A program made the position numbers and the translations under genes. A stretch of 49,514 bases of DNA. Source: a virus. A model generated the notes under the pieces. The model did not search any database. It was not told the origin of the DNA and saw only the letters and a program-made list of their open reading frames with translations. Location of the stretch: the IMG/VR virus record IMGVR_UViG_3300009155_000081, positions 1 to 49,514 of that record; one strand, 5' to 3'. Shown here in pieces: positions 33,568-41,344 of this stretch (position 1 is the first letter of the stretch; each line of letters begins with the position of its first letter).

Positions 33568-34952
33568 GTACTTTCCAAAATAATTTCTTGCCTATACAAA
33601 TCAATTATTTTGGTGTGGTGCGCGATGTTTCCCCGCAAGTGGGCGTACATCTTTGTCTCTATTGGACTGCCTGTTATATGCACGACTGTCATTGGGTTGA
33701 CCTGACCGGGTCGGTCGATTCGAGCATTGGCTTGTAAGTATGTTTCTACACTTGAACATGGAGCGTACCAAATAATTGTATCGGCGGCAGTTAGGGTAAG
33801 CCCGTGGGATGCCGCTTGCGGTTGTATGATGAGAACCTTGGGGTGTACGTCCTCTTGAAATTGTTTTACCAATTCAGAACGTCTATTGACACTCACACTT
33901 CCATTGATGATTTCGCACTTTATATTGTGTTTTTTTAAGTGCTTTTCTAGAAGTTCAATAGTGTGGGTAAAGGGTACAAACACCAGCACTTTATTGCTAG
34001 TCTCGTCAATGACTTCCTGCACCACGTTTAATCTGCCAGATACATCAAACTCTAGGACTTCTCCAGTATCCGTATACACAGCGCCACCGGATATTTGAAG
34101 CAGCTTGTTAATTTGCACGGCAGCATTGACCGCCGATATTTCTTCTCCGTCGGCTTCAATCAACATCTGCTTCTTGAGTACGTTGTAGTACTTGATCTGC
34201 TGGGGTGACAGTGGGGCATCACGGTCAACAAAAGTCACAGGGGGTAGGTCAAGGCATTGCTTCTTTTCAAATCGAATAGCTGGCTGAAGTATCTTATGAA
34301 CAATGTGTTTAGACTCGGGGCGCGGTATCCAGCGATACTCGCTGACCTTAAGCATTACCTTATCTCTAAACTGCCCAAAGAACATGGGTATGCCAGTGGG
34401 GTTCACTAACTTTGCTAATCCGTAAGCATCCACAGGAGACTGCGCGGCGGGAGTTCCAGTCAACATCCACAACCCACGTATAACTTTTGTCAAGTCACGC
34501 AAGTCTTTCCACCGCTCGGTCTGAGCATTCTTATACGCTGACGCTTCATCTACCACAATCAAATCGAACCCGCCCTTGAGTAGTTCACTCTTAACAATTC
34601 CAACCCCATCAAAATTGATGACGACAAACTCTGATCCTGCACTGATGATTTCTTTGCGCTTCTTAGCTGAACCGTGTGCAATCGACACCGTGCGGTGAAT
34701 TGCAAACTTAAACAAGTCCTGTTGCCATGCCGACTTCATGATTGACAACGGACAAATCACTAACACTCGTTTCACTAATCCTCGTTGCATCAAATAATCA
34801 ACTGCCCAAATCACTGATGCTGTCTTGCCTGTACCTTGCTCGTTAAAGCAAAACGCCTTGTTGTTGGTCGTTAGGAACTCGGCTGTAGTCTTCTGATGCT
34901 CAAATGGGGTGAACCCGTGGGGACGAGGCCACTCATACTCTGATAAGTTCAT
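33564..34952 (-). CDS. SNF2-like SF2 helicase
   Basis: 462 residues. Walker A EQGTGKT (38-44), Walker B-like VVDEAS (134-138), LTGTP (164-168) and motif VI QANARIDRPGQ (407-417) are all present, so ATP binding and hydrolysis are likely. Such proteins remodel protein-DNA complexes or forks; many phages carry one beside the polymerase. Starts with an ATGA overlap after the HNH gene. Confidence 0.85.
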   Translation of the reverse strand: MNLSEYEWPRPHGFTPFEHQKTTAEFLTTNNKAFCFNEQGTGKTASVIWAVDYLMQRGLVKRVLVICPLSIMKSAWQQDLFKFAIHRTVSIAHGSAKKRKEIISAGSEFVVINFDGVGIVKSELLKGGFDLIVVDEASAYKNAQTERWKDLRDLTKVIRGLWMLTGTPAAQSPVDAYGLAKLVNPTGIPMFFGQFRDKVMLKVSEYRWIPRPESKHIVHKILQPAIRFEKKQCLDLPPVTFVDRDAPLSPQQIKYYNVLKKQMLIEADGEEISAVNAAVQINKLLQISGGAVYTDTGEVLEFDVSGRLNVVQEVIDETSNKVLVFVPFTHTIELLEKHLKKHNIKCEIINGSVSVNRRSELVKQFQEDVHPKVLIIQPQAASHGLTLTAADTIIWYAPCSSVETYLQANARIDRPGQVNPMTVVHITGSPIETKMYAHLRGNIAHHTKIIDLYRQEIILEST

Positions 34953-35227
34953 TTTTTCTTTGGTTTATTGGTTTTGACCGTATGGTCTGAATTGCGACTG
35001 AACGAACGATTGGCGCTTGGGGTCTTGAGCTTAAGATTTCCTGAAGCATTGCTCCCCCCTTTGGACAAGGGAACCACATGGTCGATGTCTTTTCCAGTAC
35101 GGTCAACGCCCTTCTTGTCCATCTCACTTCTTGCTCGTTGGCGTTCAAGGCGGGTATCAGATTCGCCTCTTGTTTTTTGCTGTTCATATTCTTTCTTGTA
35201 TGGTCTAGGTTTGTTTACGTAGGGCAT
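34949..35227 (-). CDS. HNH endonuclease-like protein
   Basis: 92 residues, strong AAGGAGG site. A short HNH core: DIDHVVPLSKGGSNASGNLK then KTPSANRSFSRN, flanked by basic segments. The D-H and second H are present, but zinc-binding cysteines are not, so it belongs to the cysteine-free class. It might nick DNA in replication or recombination; homing activity is less likely because it sits in an operon with four-base overlaps. Confidence 0.65.
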   Translation of the reverse strand: MPYVNKPRPYKKEYEQQKTRGESDTRLERQRARSEMDKKGVDRTGKDIDHVVPLSKGGSNASGNLKLKTPSANRSFSRNSDHTVKTNKPKKK

Positions 35228-35244
35228 GATGCCTCCTTAAAATT

Positions 35245-35559
35245 TTATTCAAGTGTTGCTTTGAGTTTCAAGGCGTGTAATAAGTCGGCTAAACCGCGCA
35301 GAATTTCACAGCCTTCCCACTCGCCCGTTATCTTTATGCGAACCGTATGTACATCTTCTAACGTCCTAACAGTTTCGTCTTTCGGGTTGTCACCTGTCAA
35401 TAGCGTAACTTCCATCAATTGCGAAAAACCCGAGGGGGTTTCAAACTCCAATATAGTGATTTCACTGTTACCGTTCCCTTCTTCACCCACCACAGCACGT
35501 ACAGCACCGTAGTAGGTGTTCCAATCATTAGGTTCGTAAGTGGTTGAATCAAATTTCAT
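35245..35559 (-). CDS. hypothetical protein in replication operon
   Basis: 104 residues, AGGAG ribosome site. Beta-rich N-terminus (DWNTYYGAVRAVVGEEG, EITILEFETPSGFSQL), then VRTLEDVHTVRIKITGEWEG and a C-terminal helix. No motif recognised. Position between the nuclease and HNH genes is the only clue. Confidence 0.55.
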   Translation of the reverse strand: MKFDSTTYEPNDWNTYYGAVRAVVGEEGNGNSEITILEFETPSGFSQLMEVTLLTGDNPKDETVRTLEDVHTVRIKITGEWEGCEILRGLADLLHALKLKATLE

Positions 35560-35561
35560 CT

Positions 35562-36224
35562 TTAACTCCTGTTGTACTCACATTGTTTGACTGCACAGAA
35601 CTTGCACAGTGGCCCACTAATAGGGTTCCACACCCCATTTTCCAATGCCGCCTCAATCCGTGCAACAACCATTGCTGGTTTTTCTAGGTACTTTTGCATC
35701 ATTTCTCTATGGTGCTCAACCTTCAAAAATTCCTTGCACACCGTGAAGATCAACGCAGACTTAACTCTATTGATTTTGGGGAACTTGGCAAAGATACCCG
35801 CCGCCACAAGGTCAAGCTGTTTGGTATCTGCGTACCGCGTGTTCTTGCTGGTTTTGTAGTCGGCAGAATGCGCTAAGCCTTTTGCCTCGTTAAGCACGAC
35901 CAAGTCGGCAATACCATGCCACCATACGTTCGGAGCATGGAACTCGCAAGCTTCTAAATCTTTGGTCAACCCCAGCTTTACCTCGCACAGCTTCTCCCCC
36001 TCTAAATTTTTAAGGGCATCCAGTGTGTCTTGCATGTAGTCGAACGCTGGCGGGATAGGTTTATCGTCCCGAATGTATTCCTCTGCCACAGTATGAGCAG
36101 TCTTGCCGTACAGCGTTGCCGTTGTATCAGGCTCAACAATGTCCTTGGCTATCTTGGTGTGATAGTACTTCTTAGGGCATTGCTCAAATGTTTTCAAGCT
36201 ACTGAACGACCACACAATACTCAT
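35562..36224 (-). CDS. Cas4/RecB-like PD-(D/E)XK nuclease with cysteine cluster
   Basis: 220 residues. TLYGKTAHTVAEEY (His44), GIAD (104-107) and DYKTSK (122-127) form the PD-(D/E)XK core. Cys16 (EQCPKKYY) plus Cys207, Cys210 and Cys215 (CKFCAVKQC) match the four-cysteine iron-sulfur site of Cas4/AddB-type enzymes. There is no CRISPR array nearby, so a phage exonuclease for recombination or end processing is more likely. ATGA overlap with the previous gene. Confidence 0.8.
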   Translation of the reverse strand: MSIVWSFSSLKTFEQCPKKYYHTKIAKDIVEPDTTATLYGKTAHTVAEEYIRDDKPIPPAFDYMQDTLDALKNLEGEKLCEVKLGLTKDLEACEFHAPNVWWHGIADLVVLNEAKGLAHSADYKTSKNTRYADTKQLDLVAAGIFAKFPKINRVKSALIFTVCKEFLKVEHHREMMQKYLEKPAMVVARIEAALENGVWNPISGPLCKFCAVKQCEYNRS

Positions 36225-37156
36225 GCTGTTTCCTCTACCAAGTAAGCTTCGCGTTTACGGGGTTCCCCGTTACCACGCACAAATGAATTCCACCAATAGA
36301 TACCGCTCTTGCGTTGCTTGAAGTGGCCTCGCACGTAGTGGGCTGAAATATCTGAACGGCGACTTACGACACCCTCGGTGGTGGCGCTCTCAATCTCTTC
36401 TAAATGCAACAGTGTGTACGCACTAGCAGAGTATGCCTTTTGTTTTTTACCACCGAGTTTCATGCTTTTGAGAGGTGTCCGTGCAGGAACTTTAGTTCGA
36501 CCTACTCCGCTTTTACAGCTAAGCAAAAGATAAGAAGCAAACATAAGGCATGGGATTTCTGTGGCAGATTCCCTGATATGTTGTTGTGTTTCAGGCGATT
36601 CATATAGTTGTTTAAAACGCTCGGGTGGAACTCCCGCTTTTTCTGCGGCTACGATGAACGATACGCACGGTATGATGTTGCAATCAACAGCATCGTCTCC
36701 GTTGACCCTAGAGCTAATGGACACTTTAAGTGCGCCAACCGCATTCATACCAAATAAAAACATAAAAAAACTATGCTGAATGCGACCGTCAACAAACTCC
36801 CAATACGGCAAACAAGTGAACACGCCCTCGCTGATTTCTCGGATGTATGCGCCGATGCGTGTTATCTCAACGATGCCGTTGATAAGTCCGTTGTGACGTA
36901 GCTTGCGGATGTCCTCTGTTAGCGGGTATTCAATCACTGTATGCGGGTACGGCATACGCAATTCAACAAGGTTAGGCATCTTGAAAGATTTAGAACGCAC
37001 AAGCATTTCGGCGCTCAACGCAACTTCGGGCGACAGAATAAATGTCTGCACATCCTTCTTCGGTACGTTGTGGTGGAACTCAATCGGCACCCCAAACTCA
37101 TTGGACGTGGCACGGTCAAAAAATTTGTCGATCAGTGGTTTATTAACAATCCCCAT
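36221..37156 (-). CDS. conserved phage protein with VRGHFK C-terminal motif
   Basis: Start set at 37156, preceded by GGGAGAAGTT. 311 residues, overlapping the polymerase gene by 14 bases. Middle part KMPNLVELRMPYPHTVIEYP, then RPYWEFVDG-like beta region; the last 40 residues (SAHYVRGHFKQRKSGIYWWN, then RGNGEPRKRE) form a small basic domain that I have seen at the end of several phage and plasmid proteins. No enzymatic motif. A DNA-binding role fits its operon, but this is inference. Confidence 0.55.
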   Translation of the reverse strand: MGIVNKPLIDKFFDRATSNEFGVPIEFHHNVPKKDVQTFILSPEVALSAEMLVRSKSFKMPNLVELRMPYPHTVIEYPLTEDIRKLRHNGLINGIVEITRIGAYIREISEGVFTCLPYWEFVDGRIQHSFFMFLFGMNAVGALKVSISSRVNGDDAVDCNIIPCVSFIVAAEKAGVPPERFKQLYESPETQQHIRESATEIPCLMFASYLLLSCKSGVGRTKVPARTPLKSMKLGGKKQKAYSASAYTLLHLEEIESATTEGVVSRRSDISAHYVRGHFKQRKSGIYWWNSFVRGNGEPRKREAYLVEETA

Positions 37157-38960
37157 AACTTCTCCCATACCCTGCTTCACAGTTCAGCGGTAACTCGGAT
37201 GCCCACGACGGACGTAAGCGCATACACAATTCAACGTACTCCTTAGCTGTTTCAGCCTCAGCCTCCGGTGCAATGCAAGCCACGGCGTCATGAACGGTCA
37301 TAACAACGCGGTACTTTTTCGCAATCATCAACATCTGCTCACCTATCACAATACGTGCAAGTGCTTGGCATACGTTCTCAATCACTTTACCGCCATAGAT
37401 TCGGTTGAGAATGATAGCCTTGCCCTTCTTGGTGTCGTACACGTACTCGACATCGCCGTCATCGTCTAACTTTTTACGTAGGTTGGGGTACTTCAAGCGC
37501 AGTCCGTTGGGTAACAGGATGCCGTCTGACCCATCTACCTTGAGAATGCCGCCCCGACCAAAGGATGTGGTTTGTTCACCGATGATTGCGGGGAACACAT
37601 TTGCCGCCTTTTTCCACAACGCTGATATGTTTGGGTAGGTTCGGCGATATGTATCAATGATGCGTTTCGCCTCATCCTCCGATACCTCCACTCCAAAAGT
37701 TTTGAGTTGCGTTCTAAACTTAACCGCACCCATACCATACCCAGCCCCAAGAATCGTTGTTTTACCGACAAAACGCTCATCCTTAGTGATCGCCTCAACC
37801 TTCTTGCCATAGATAGCCGATGCCATGATTTTGTATACATCTTCGCCCCTTTCAAATGCTTCCACCAAATCGTCCTGCCCAGCCAGCCATGCCAACGTCC
37901 GTGCCTCAATCTGTGATGAATCCGAGTCAATCACCACCATGCCAAACGGCGCAAGGATAGACTTCTTTAGCGGAGATGTGCGTTGTAGGTTTTGTAAGTT
38001 GATCTTGTCGTCACCGCCCCAGCGTCCAGTGTGTGCGGCGTAGTAGCGTAGGGGTACAGGCATTGGGCCTCGGTTAGCGATCCCAATGAACCGCTCGGTG
38101 CGGGTCTCTTCAATAGTTGACTTTGTTCCCAGCCGGGCCGCAACTACTGCTTGTACCCGAGTATCCTCATGCTCCAACAGGGCCTTGAATCCCTCATCCG
38201 TCTTAGAGAATGCGTAAGTCTGCATACCAGTAGCAGGACTTTTCTTCATGGGCGGCTCAACACCAAGAGACACAAGCAAGTCGGCAAACTGAGGGTTGCT
38301 CATCAAGGTGTCTTTGTTAAAGCTATCGAGTAACGTGACCTTCCGTGCTTGCTCTACATGCAAATGTTTTTGCAACATCTCTTTGTCCAACTGCAATACT
38401 GGCTCGGTGAACATACGGATGGTCAAGTCAATCAGGCGTAGCTCAATCTTTGGAAAGCCTTGGCTCATCAAACCAAACAAGTCCCATGTCAGCTTCACAT
38501 CATTCTTGCAGTAGTCGCCGTATCGTGCCAAATCTACCTTGAGGAAGTCTTTGCGAAACTTATTGATGGCGTTGACAACTTCATTACCCTTGACTCCAAT
38601 TTCATAGTAGGTCGCTAAGACCCCTAGACTGCCGCCTACCTGAGTACCATGCAATGCTCTCGCCATGCTCAGCGTATCCAACCAACCCTTGGGTGTAATG
38701 CCGTACTGCCAATTCAGTATGGCTCCGTCAAACACTGCGTTGTGCGCCAGCGCAAGGGAATTCTTCCAGTCGTACTTTTGGAGGAACTGGTACATGGCTG
38801 AGTGTGTGCCGCTGAACCATACCGGCTCGCCATCGTTTACCTGTACTGCAACACCGATAACTTCAAAGCGTGGGTCACGGATATATTCCTCAGTGGTCTG
38901 CTTGGCAAACCCAAGGTCACCGCCGTAGGCTGTTTCAAAGTCGATTGTGATTATGTTCAT
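37143..38960 (-). CDS. DNA polymerase, family A with 3'-5' exonuclease
   Basis: 605 residues. Exonuclease: DFET (Asp7, Glu9), AHNAVFDG (Asn74, Asp78) and YxxxD (Asp154). Polymerase: motif A DSDSSQIEAR (345-354), motif B RFVGKTTILGAGYGMG (Lys400, Tyr408), motif C MTVHDAV (His557, Asp558). All catalytic residues are present, so it is likely the replicative enzyme. There is no separate thumb insertion for thioredoxin as in T7. ATGA overlap with the VRR-NUC gene. Confidence 0.92.
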   Translation of the reverse strand: MNIITIDFETAYGGDLGFAKQTTEEYIRDPRFEVIGVAVQVNDGEPVWFSGTHSAMYQFLQKYDWKNSLALAHNAVFDGAILNWQYGITPKGWLDTLSMARALHGTQVGGSLGVLATYYEIGVKGNEVVNAINKFRKDFLKVDLARYGDYCKNDVKLTWDLFGLMSQGFPKIELRLIDLTIRMFTEPVLQLDKEMLQKHLHVEQARKVTLLDSFNKDTLMSNPQFADLLVSLGVEPPMKKSPATGMQTYAFSKTDEGFKALLEHEDTRVQAVVAARLGTKSTIEETRTERFIGIANRGPMPVPLRYYAAHTGRWGGDDKINLQNLQRTSPLKKSILAPFGMVVIDSDSSQIEARTLAWLAGQDDLVEAFERGEDVYKIMASAIYGKKVEAITKDERFVGKTTILGAGYGMGAVKFRTQLKTFGVEVSEDEAKRIIDTYRRTYPNISALWKKAANVFPAIIGEQTTSFGRGGILKVDGSDGILLPNGLRLKYPNLRKKLDDDGDVEYVYDTKKGKAIILNRIYGGKVIENVCQALARIVIGEQMLMIAKKYRVVMTVHDAVACIAPEAEAETAKEYVELCMRLRPSWASELPLNCEAGYGRSYGDC

Positions 38961-39253
38961 TGCTTCATCAGTTGGATAAGTTGCTCTAAGTATTCGAGTT
39001 GCTCTTCGGCAATAACGGCGGCTGTGCCACCGGCTTGTTTTATCTCTCGCAGATTTTTTTCTTGCAGCGCTGTGGTCGTGCCTTTACCCGCCTTGGCTTC
39101 GATTGCAAGGAAGTTTCCGTTGACACAGCATAGAAAATCGGGGACTCCTGAATTGCCGTAGCCAGTGCCGATGGGCATGGCATAGTAGACACCGTGGTCT
39201 TTCAGGATTTTTTTGATTTTGGCCTTGACCTTGGCCTCGGGTGTTACCGCCAC
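38957..39253 (-). CDS. VRR-NUC family nuclease
   Basis: 98 residues from GTG with GGAG. GNSGVPDFLCCVNGNFLAIEAKAG holds the VRR-NUC core (P-D and E-x-K), a PD-(D/E)XK-type structure-specific nuclease. The C-terminal helix LREIKQAGGTAAVI ... LEYLEQLIQLMK matches the family. First gene after promoter P3 and coupled to the polymerase; likely processes branched replication intermediates. Confidence 0.85.
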   Translation of the reverse strand: MAVTPEAKVKAKIKKILKDHGVYYAMPIGTGYGNSGVPDFLCCVNGNFLAIEAKAGKGTTTALQEKNLREIKQAGGTAAVIAEEQLEYLEQLIQLMKQ

Positions 39254-39282
39254 TAACTACTCCAATTTATTTTCAAGCGGCG

Positions 39283-39310
39283 ATAATAACATATTGCTGG
39301 ACAATGTCAA
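39283..39310 (-). promoter_or_regulatory. leftward promoter P3
   Basis: TTGACA (39305-39310, complement) and TATTAT (39283-39288) with a 16-bp spacer, placed just after terminator T2 and before the VRR-NUC/polymerase operon. The -10 overlaps a degenerate TAACA-N3 half palindrome (39286-39300). Confidence 0.65.
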
Positions 39311-39321
39311 GCGACAGACGT

Positions 39322-39344
39322 AAAAAAGCCGCCCGTAGGCGGCT
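39322..39344 (-). terminator. leftward intrinsic terminator T2
   Basis: AGCCGCC and GGCGGCT (39327-39333 and 39338-39344) form a seven-pair hairpin with a four-base loop; on the minus strand six T follow (39322-39327 complement). It separates the small-gene operon ending at 39376 from the polymerase operon. Confidence 0.85.
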
Positions 39345-39354
39345 AGGACTTACC

Positions 39355-39369
39355 CTAACAAATTGTTAG
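39355..39369. promoter_or_regulatory. palindrome CTAACAAATTGTTAG, copy 1
   Basis: CCTAACAAATTGTTAGG is a perfect 17-bp palindrome around a central A. It lies between the stop of the DUF3310 gene and T2, so here it cannot be a ribosome site. Member of the family described in the findings. Confidence 0.8.
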
Positions 39370-39375
39370 GCGCGG

Positions 39376-39834
39376 TCAAGAAGATTGTGCTATCGCTCGT
39401 TCAAGATACCACTTAGCTTTCTCCAAGTCTTGCTTGCGGTTGCCTTTGTGGTCGGCTCGGCTAATGTACTTCACAGCGTTGCCTAAGTGATAGGATAAAT
39501 CTTTCGCCTCGATGAAGTCGATAGTCTCCATACCACCTACCTTGTAATGAGTAGGGTGATTCACTGGGTCGGCGGCTGGCTCCTCCATTGTGATTGGTGT
39601 GTTGCTTGTCTGCATTAATATTGTTTCCCATTTTGGCTCACGTTGCACTTTGCGGCCTTTGGTAAGTTCGTGTACGGCTTCTGACACCATCTTGTCCATG
39701 CTTTTCTTAGCCATGTAAGCGGTTTGGTACGTTGTATTAAACTTCTTGGCTACTTCGGTAGTTGTAGCTGTTGGGTTGACTACAAAATACCTGCGCATTT
39801 TTGCGGCGCGGCTGGTTTTCTTAGTTGTTGCCAT
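39376..39834 (-). CDS. DUF3310 protein with N-terminal helix-turn-helix-like region
   Basis: 152 residues. The C-terminal part, VNHPTHYKVGGMETIDFIEA ... GNAVKYISRADHKGNRKQDL, is the DUF3310 domain; in T7 gp1.7 such a domain phosphorylates nucleotides. The N-terminal half (ATTTEVAKKFNTTYQTAYMA) looks like a helix-turn-helix. Start has AAGGAGCTAACA before the ATG. Possible fusion of a regulator and a nucleotide-metabolism domain. Confidence 0.75.
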   Translation of the reverse strand: MATTKKTSRAAKMRRYFVVNPTATTTEVAKKFNTTYQTAYMAKKSMDKMVSEAVHELTKGRKVQREPKWETILMQTSNTPITMEEPAADPVNHPTHYKVGGMETIDFIEAKDLSYHLGNAVKYISRADHKGNRKQDLEKAKWYLERAIAQSS

Positions 39835-40021
39835 TGTTAGCTCCTTGCTGTTGGCTGTTTACATACTCGGTAAGAATTTCACGGATTTTGGCTTGCTTTG
39901 AATACGGATGATGGGTGTTGAAGTAATCCATCACCCCCCTTGGTAGTCGCAAGCTCGTATTAAAAAGGGTTGGCTTCTTACTAGGGCCTCGTCCTTTTCG
40001 TTTTTTAATTTCTTCGGTCAT
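39821..40021 (-). CDS. ribbon-helix-helix-like protein
   Basis: Start set at 40021 (GAAAGGAAAGCAAATG); an in-frame ATG at 40036 is less well placed. 66 residues: basic N-terminus KKRKGRGPSKK, then TSLRLPRGVMDYFNTHHPYS and KIREILTEYV, an RHH pattern (strand plus two helices). Likely DNA-binding; another candidate for the palindromes. Overlaps its neighbours on both sides. Confidence 0.6.
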   Translation of the reverse strand: MTEEIKKRKGRGPSKKPTLFNTSLRLPRGVMDYFNTHHPYSKQAKIREILTEYVNSQQQGANNGNN

Positions 40022-40169
40022 TTGCTTTCCTTTCAAATCGGCTATCTTTTAGAAATGCTCTTAGCCATTTACCCTTACCAAGTTTTACCCATTCTTCGTA
40101 TTCGCTCTGTGTTAGTTTGGCGCTAACGCTTCGTCCGTTTTTGGTTACTTCACGTTTTGGTTTCAGCAT
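40005..40169 (-). CDS. small basic hypothetical protein
   Basis: 54 residues from ATG 40169 (earlier in-frame ATG at 40205 would sit inside the upstream gene). Sequence KNGRSVSAKLTQSEYEEWVK then GKWLRAFLKDSRFERK resembles the short RHH/DNA-contact proteins of phages; it might be an adaptor helix. Overlaps the next gene by 17 bases. Confidence 0.5.
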   Translation of the reverse strand: MLKPKREVTKNGRSVSAKLTQSEYEEWVKLGKGKWLRAFLKDSRFERKANDRRN

Positions 40170-40326
40170 CTGTGGCTTTCTGATGGTACGGTGCATGTTC
40201 ATCAAGGTAGTCCTTGAGTAGCTTCAAAAACCCAACTTCTACGCAAGCACGTATTTCCGCTGGTTCAAAGTCACAGATGATGGTCATTGTGCCGTTCTCG
40301 TTTTCAACAATTTCTTTCACTACCAT
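40150..40326 (-). CDS. small hypothetical protein
   Basis: 58 residues, with GGAGAGAAGC before the ATG. MVVKEIVENENGTMTIICDF, then ACVEVGFLKLLKDYLDEHAP. No cysteine cluster; mixed alpha/beta. Ends 20 bases inside the following gene. Not recognised. Confidence 0.55.
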   Translation of the reverse strand: MVVKEIVENENGTMTIICDFEPAEIRACVEVGFLKLLKDYLDEHAPYHQKATDAETKT

Positions 40327-40492
40327 GCTTCTCTCCTTCTCTCTTGTTTAAAAAAATTAAGCCGCATTTGGTGCATTTCCAAAGCAACCCCTGCTCTACT
40401 ATCACTTTGCGCTGACTGTGAAAGCCACGCATCCTCCCAAAAAATGTTTTGATCTGTTCAATCAATCTTAGTCTCCTTAAGTTTCTTGGCAT
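40304..40492 (-). CDS. small zinc-finger-like protein
   Basis: 62 residues if started at ATG 40492; a TTG at 40465 with an AAGGAGA site would give 53 residues and is equally possible. The end holds CTKCGLIFLNKREGEKH then ERNC, a C-x2-C-x12-H-x5-C finger. Overlaps the upstream zinc-ribbon gene. Function unknown. Confidence 0.5.
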   Translation of the reverse strand: MPRNLRRLRLIEQIKTFFGRMRGFHSQRKVIVEQGLLWKCTKCGLIFLNKREGEKHGSERNC

Positions 40493-40682
40493 CCATACAA
40501 TCTTTACAAACAAATTTAAAAAACCCAGCCTGTGCCTTTACATACCCACCGCGAGTAGACTTATCCTTTTGGCATTTCCAACACATCTTGGGTCTACCAT
40601 GAAGTTCTCGTTCGCTGTCTAAATGCGTGTTCACCGCCATCAAGTTCTGTGCCAGTACGTTATTAATTCCTTTTCCTCTCAT
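40458..40682 (-). CDS. small zinc-ribbon protein
   Basis: 74 residues from ATG 40682, which lies in the repeated junction box AAGGAGAAGAACACATGA. CWKCQKDKSTRGG and CKDCMDAKK form a four-cysteine ribbon. The N-terminal third is polar. Role unknown; it may bind RNA or proteins. Confidence 0.6.
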   Translation of the reverse strand: MRGKGINNVLAQNLMAVNTHLDSERELHGRPKMCWKCQKDKSTRGGYVKAQAGFFKFVCKDCMDAKKLKETKID

Positions 40683-40696
40683 GTGTTCTTCTCCTT
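40679..40696 (-). repeat. junction box AAGGAGAAGAACACATGA, copy 1
   Basis: Encodes KEKNT and the stop of the upstream gene and at the same time the GGAG ribosome site and ATG of the next gene. The same 18 bases recur at 41078-41095; shorter variants are at 41329-41344 and 41592-41607. Confidence 0.85.
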
Positions 40697-40870
40697 CCAA
40701 CGCTTGCACAAATCTTTTACTGCCTTGCTCTTGGACTTCCTGTCGCACATGTTGCTTATGGATCTCTCCTTTGCTTTTTGTTTTAACGTCAATGGCGGCG
40801 GTGTGTCGGGGAACAAGCCGTTAAACCCCACTGTGCCTAGCACAGCACTGATAATGAGTCGGTCAATCAT
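40679..40870 (-). CDS. small basic protein with hydrophobic N-terminus
   Basis: 63 residues from ATG 40870, overlapping the previous gene by eight bases; in-frame ATG at 40951 is inside that gene. IDRLIISAVLGTVGFNGLFP may be a signal or membrane segment, then a basic tail (KQKAKERSISNMCDRKSKSK) ending KEKNT because of the junction box. Perhaps exported or membrane-bound. Confidence 0.5.
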   Translation of the reverse strand: MIDRLIISAVLGTVGFNGLFPDTPPPLTLKQKAKERSISNMCDRKSKSKAVKDLCKRWKEKNT

Positions 40871-41081
40871 GCTTGTCCCCCGCGTGTTTTGCCAGCCGCT
40901 TCTCCAACCTAACAATGCGCTCTTCGTTGTATTGCATGGCGGCATACGCATACTCAGCGGCAGTCTCAGCTTCCAGCTTACGTAGGTGTGCCTCCGTTAG
41001 TTCTAGTTGAATCACCTCGGAAATGGTCTTGGCTCTAAGTATGTCTTTGATATATTTGATTGTTTTTTCTCTGAATGTCAT
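40863..41081 (-). CDS. small coiled-coil protein
   Basis: 72 residues. Charged helical sequence throughout (VIQLELTEAHLRKLEAETAA, EERIVRLEKRLAKH), a clear coiled coil. Start in a copy of the junction box (ATG with GGAGAAGAACAC). Not recognised. Confidence 0.6.
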   Translation of the reverse strand: MTFREKTIKYIKDILRAKTISEVIQLELTEAHLRKLEAETAAEYAYAAMQYNEERIVRLEKRLAKHAGDKHD

Positions 41082-41095
41082 GTGTTCTTCTCCTT
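41078..41095 (-). repeat. junction box, copy 2
   Basis: Identical to copy 1 over 18 bases. Ends the upstream gene in KEKNT and starts the coiled-coil gene. Confidence 0.85.
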
Positions 41096-41332
41096 CAAAT
41101 AAAACTCCATTGCAATGCGGTATGGGTCAAGCGCAGGTAGGGGGCGGTCGTTGAAGAAATAGTATTTTGGCTTGCTCTCATCTACGCTGGTAACAACTGT
41201 CCCATCAACAACGTGGTGATACCTTGTTTCTTCAACCCGAATGGCGTAGCCCTCTGCCCTTGCCACAGCCAACTTCAACTCAATACTTCCAATAGGAATA
41301 TAGTTCTTGATGGTGTCGTATTTTTCAATCAT
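41078..41332 (-). CDS. small hypothetical protein (KEKNT end)
   Basis: 84 residues. IGSIELKLAVARAEGYAIRV, EETRYHHVVDGTVVTSV, then PKYYFFNDRPLPALDPYRIA and a C-terminal KEKNT from the junction box. Looks like a compact alpha/beta fold; position and conservation pattern hint at a regulatory protein, but I do not recognise it. Confidence 0.55.
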   Translation of the reverse strand: MIEKYDTIKNYIPIGSIELKLAVARAEGYAIRVEETRYHHVVDGTVVTSVDESKPKYYFFNDRPLPALDPYRIAMEFYLKEKNT

Positions 41333-41344
41333 GTGTTCTCCCCC
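41329..41344 (-). repeat. junction box variant, copy 3
   Basis: GGGGGAGAACACATGA: shorter by three bases (no AAG repeat). Ends the upstream gene in GENT and starts the 84-residue gene. Confidence 0.75.
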
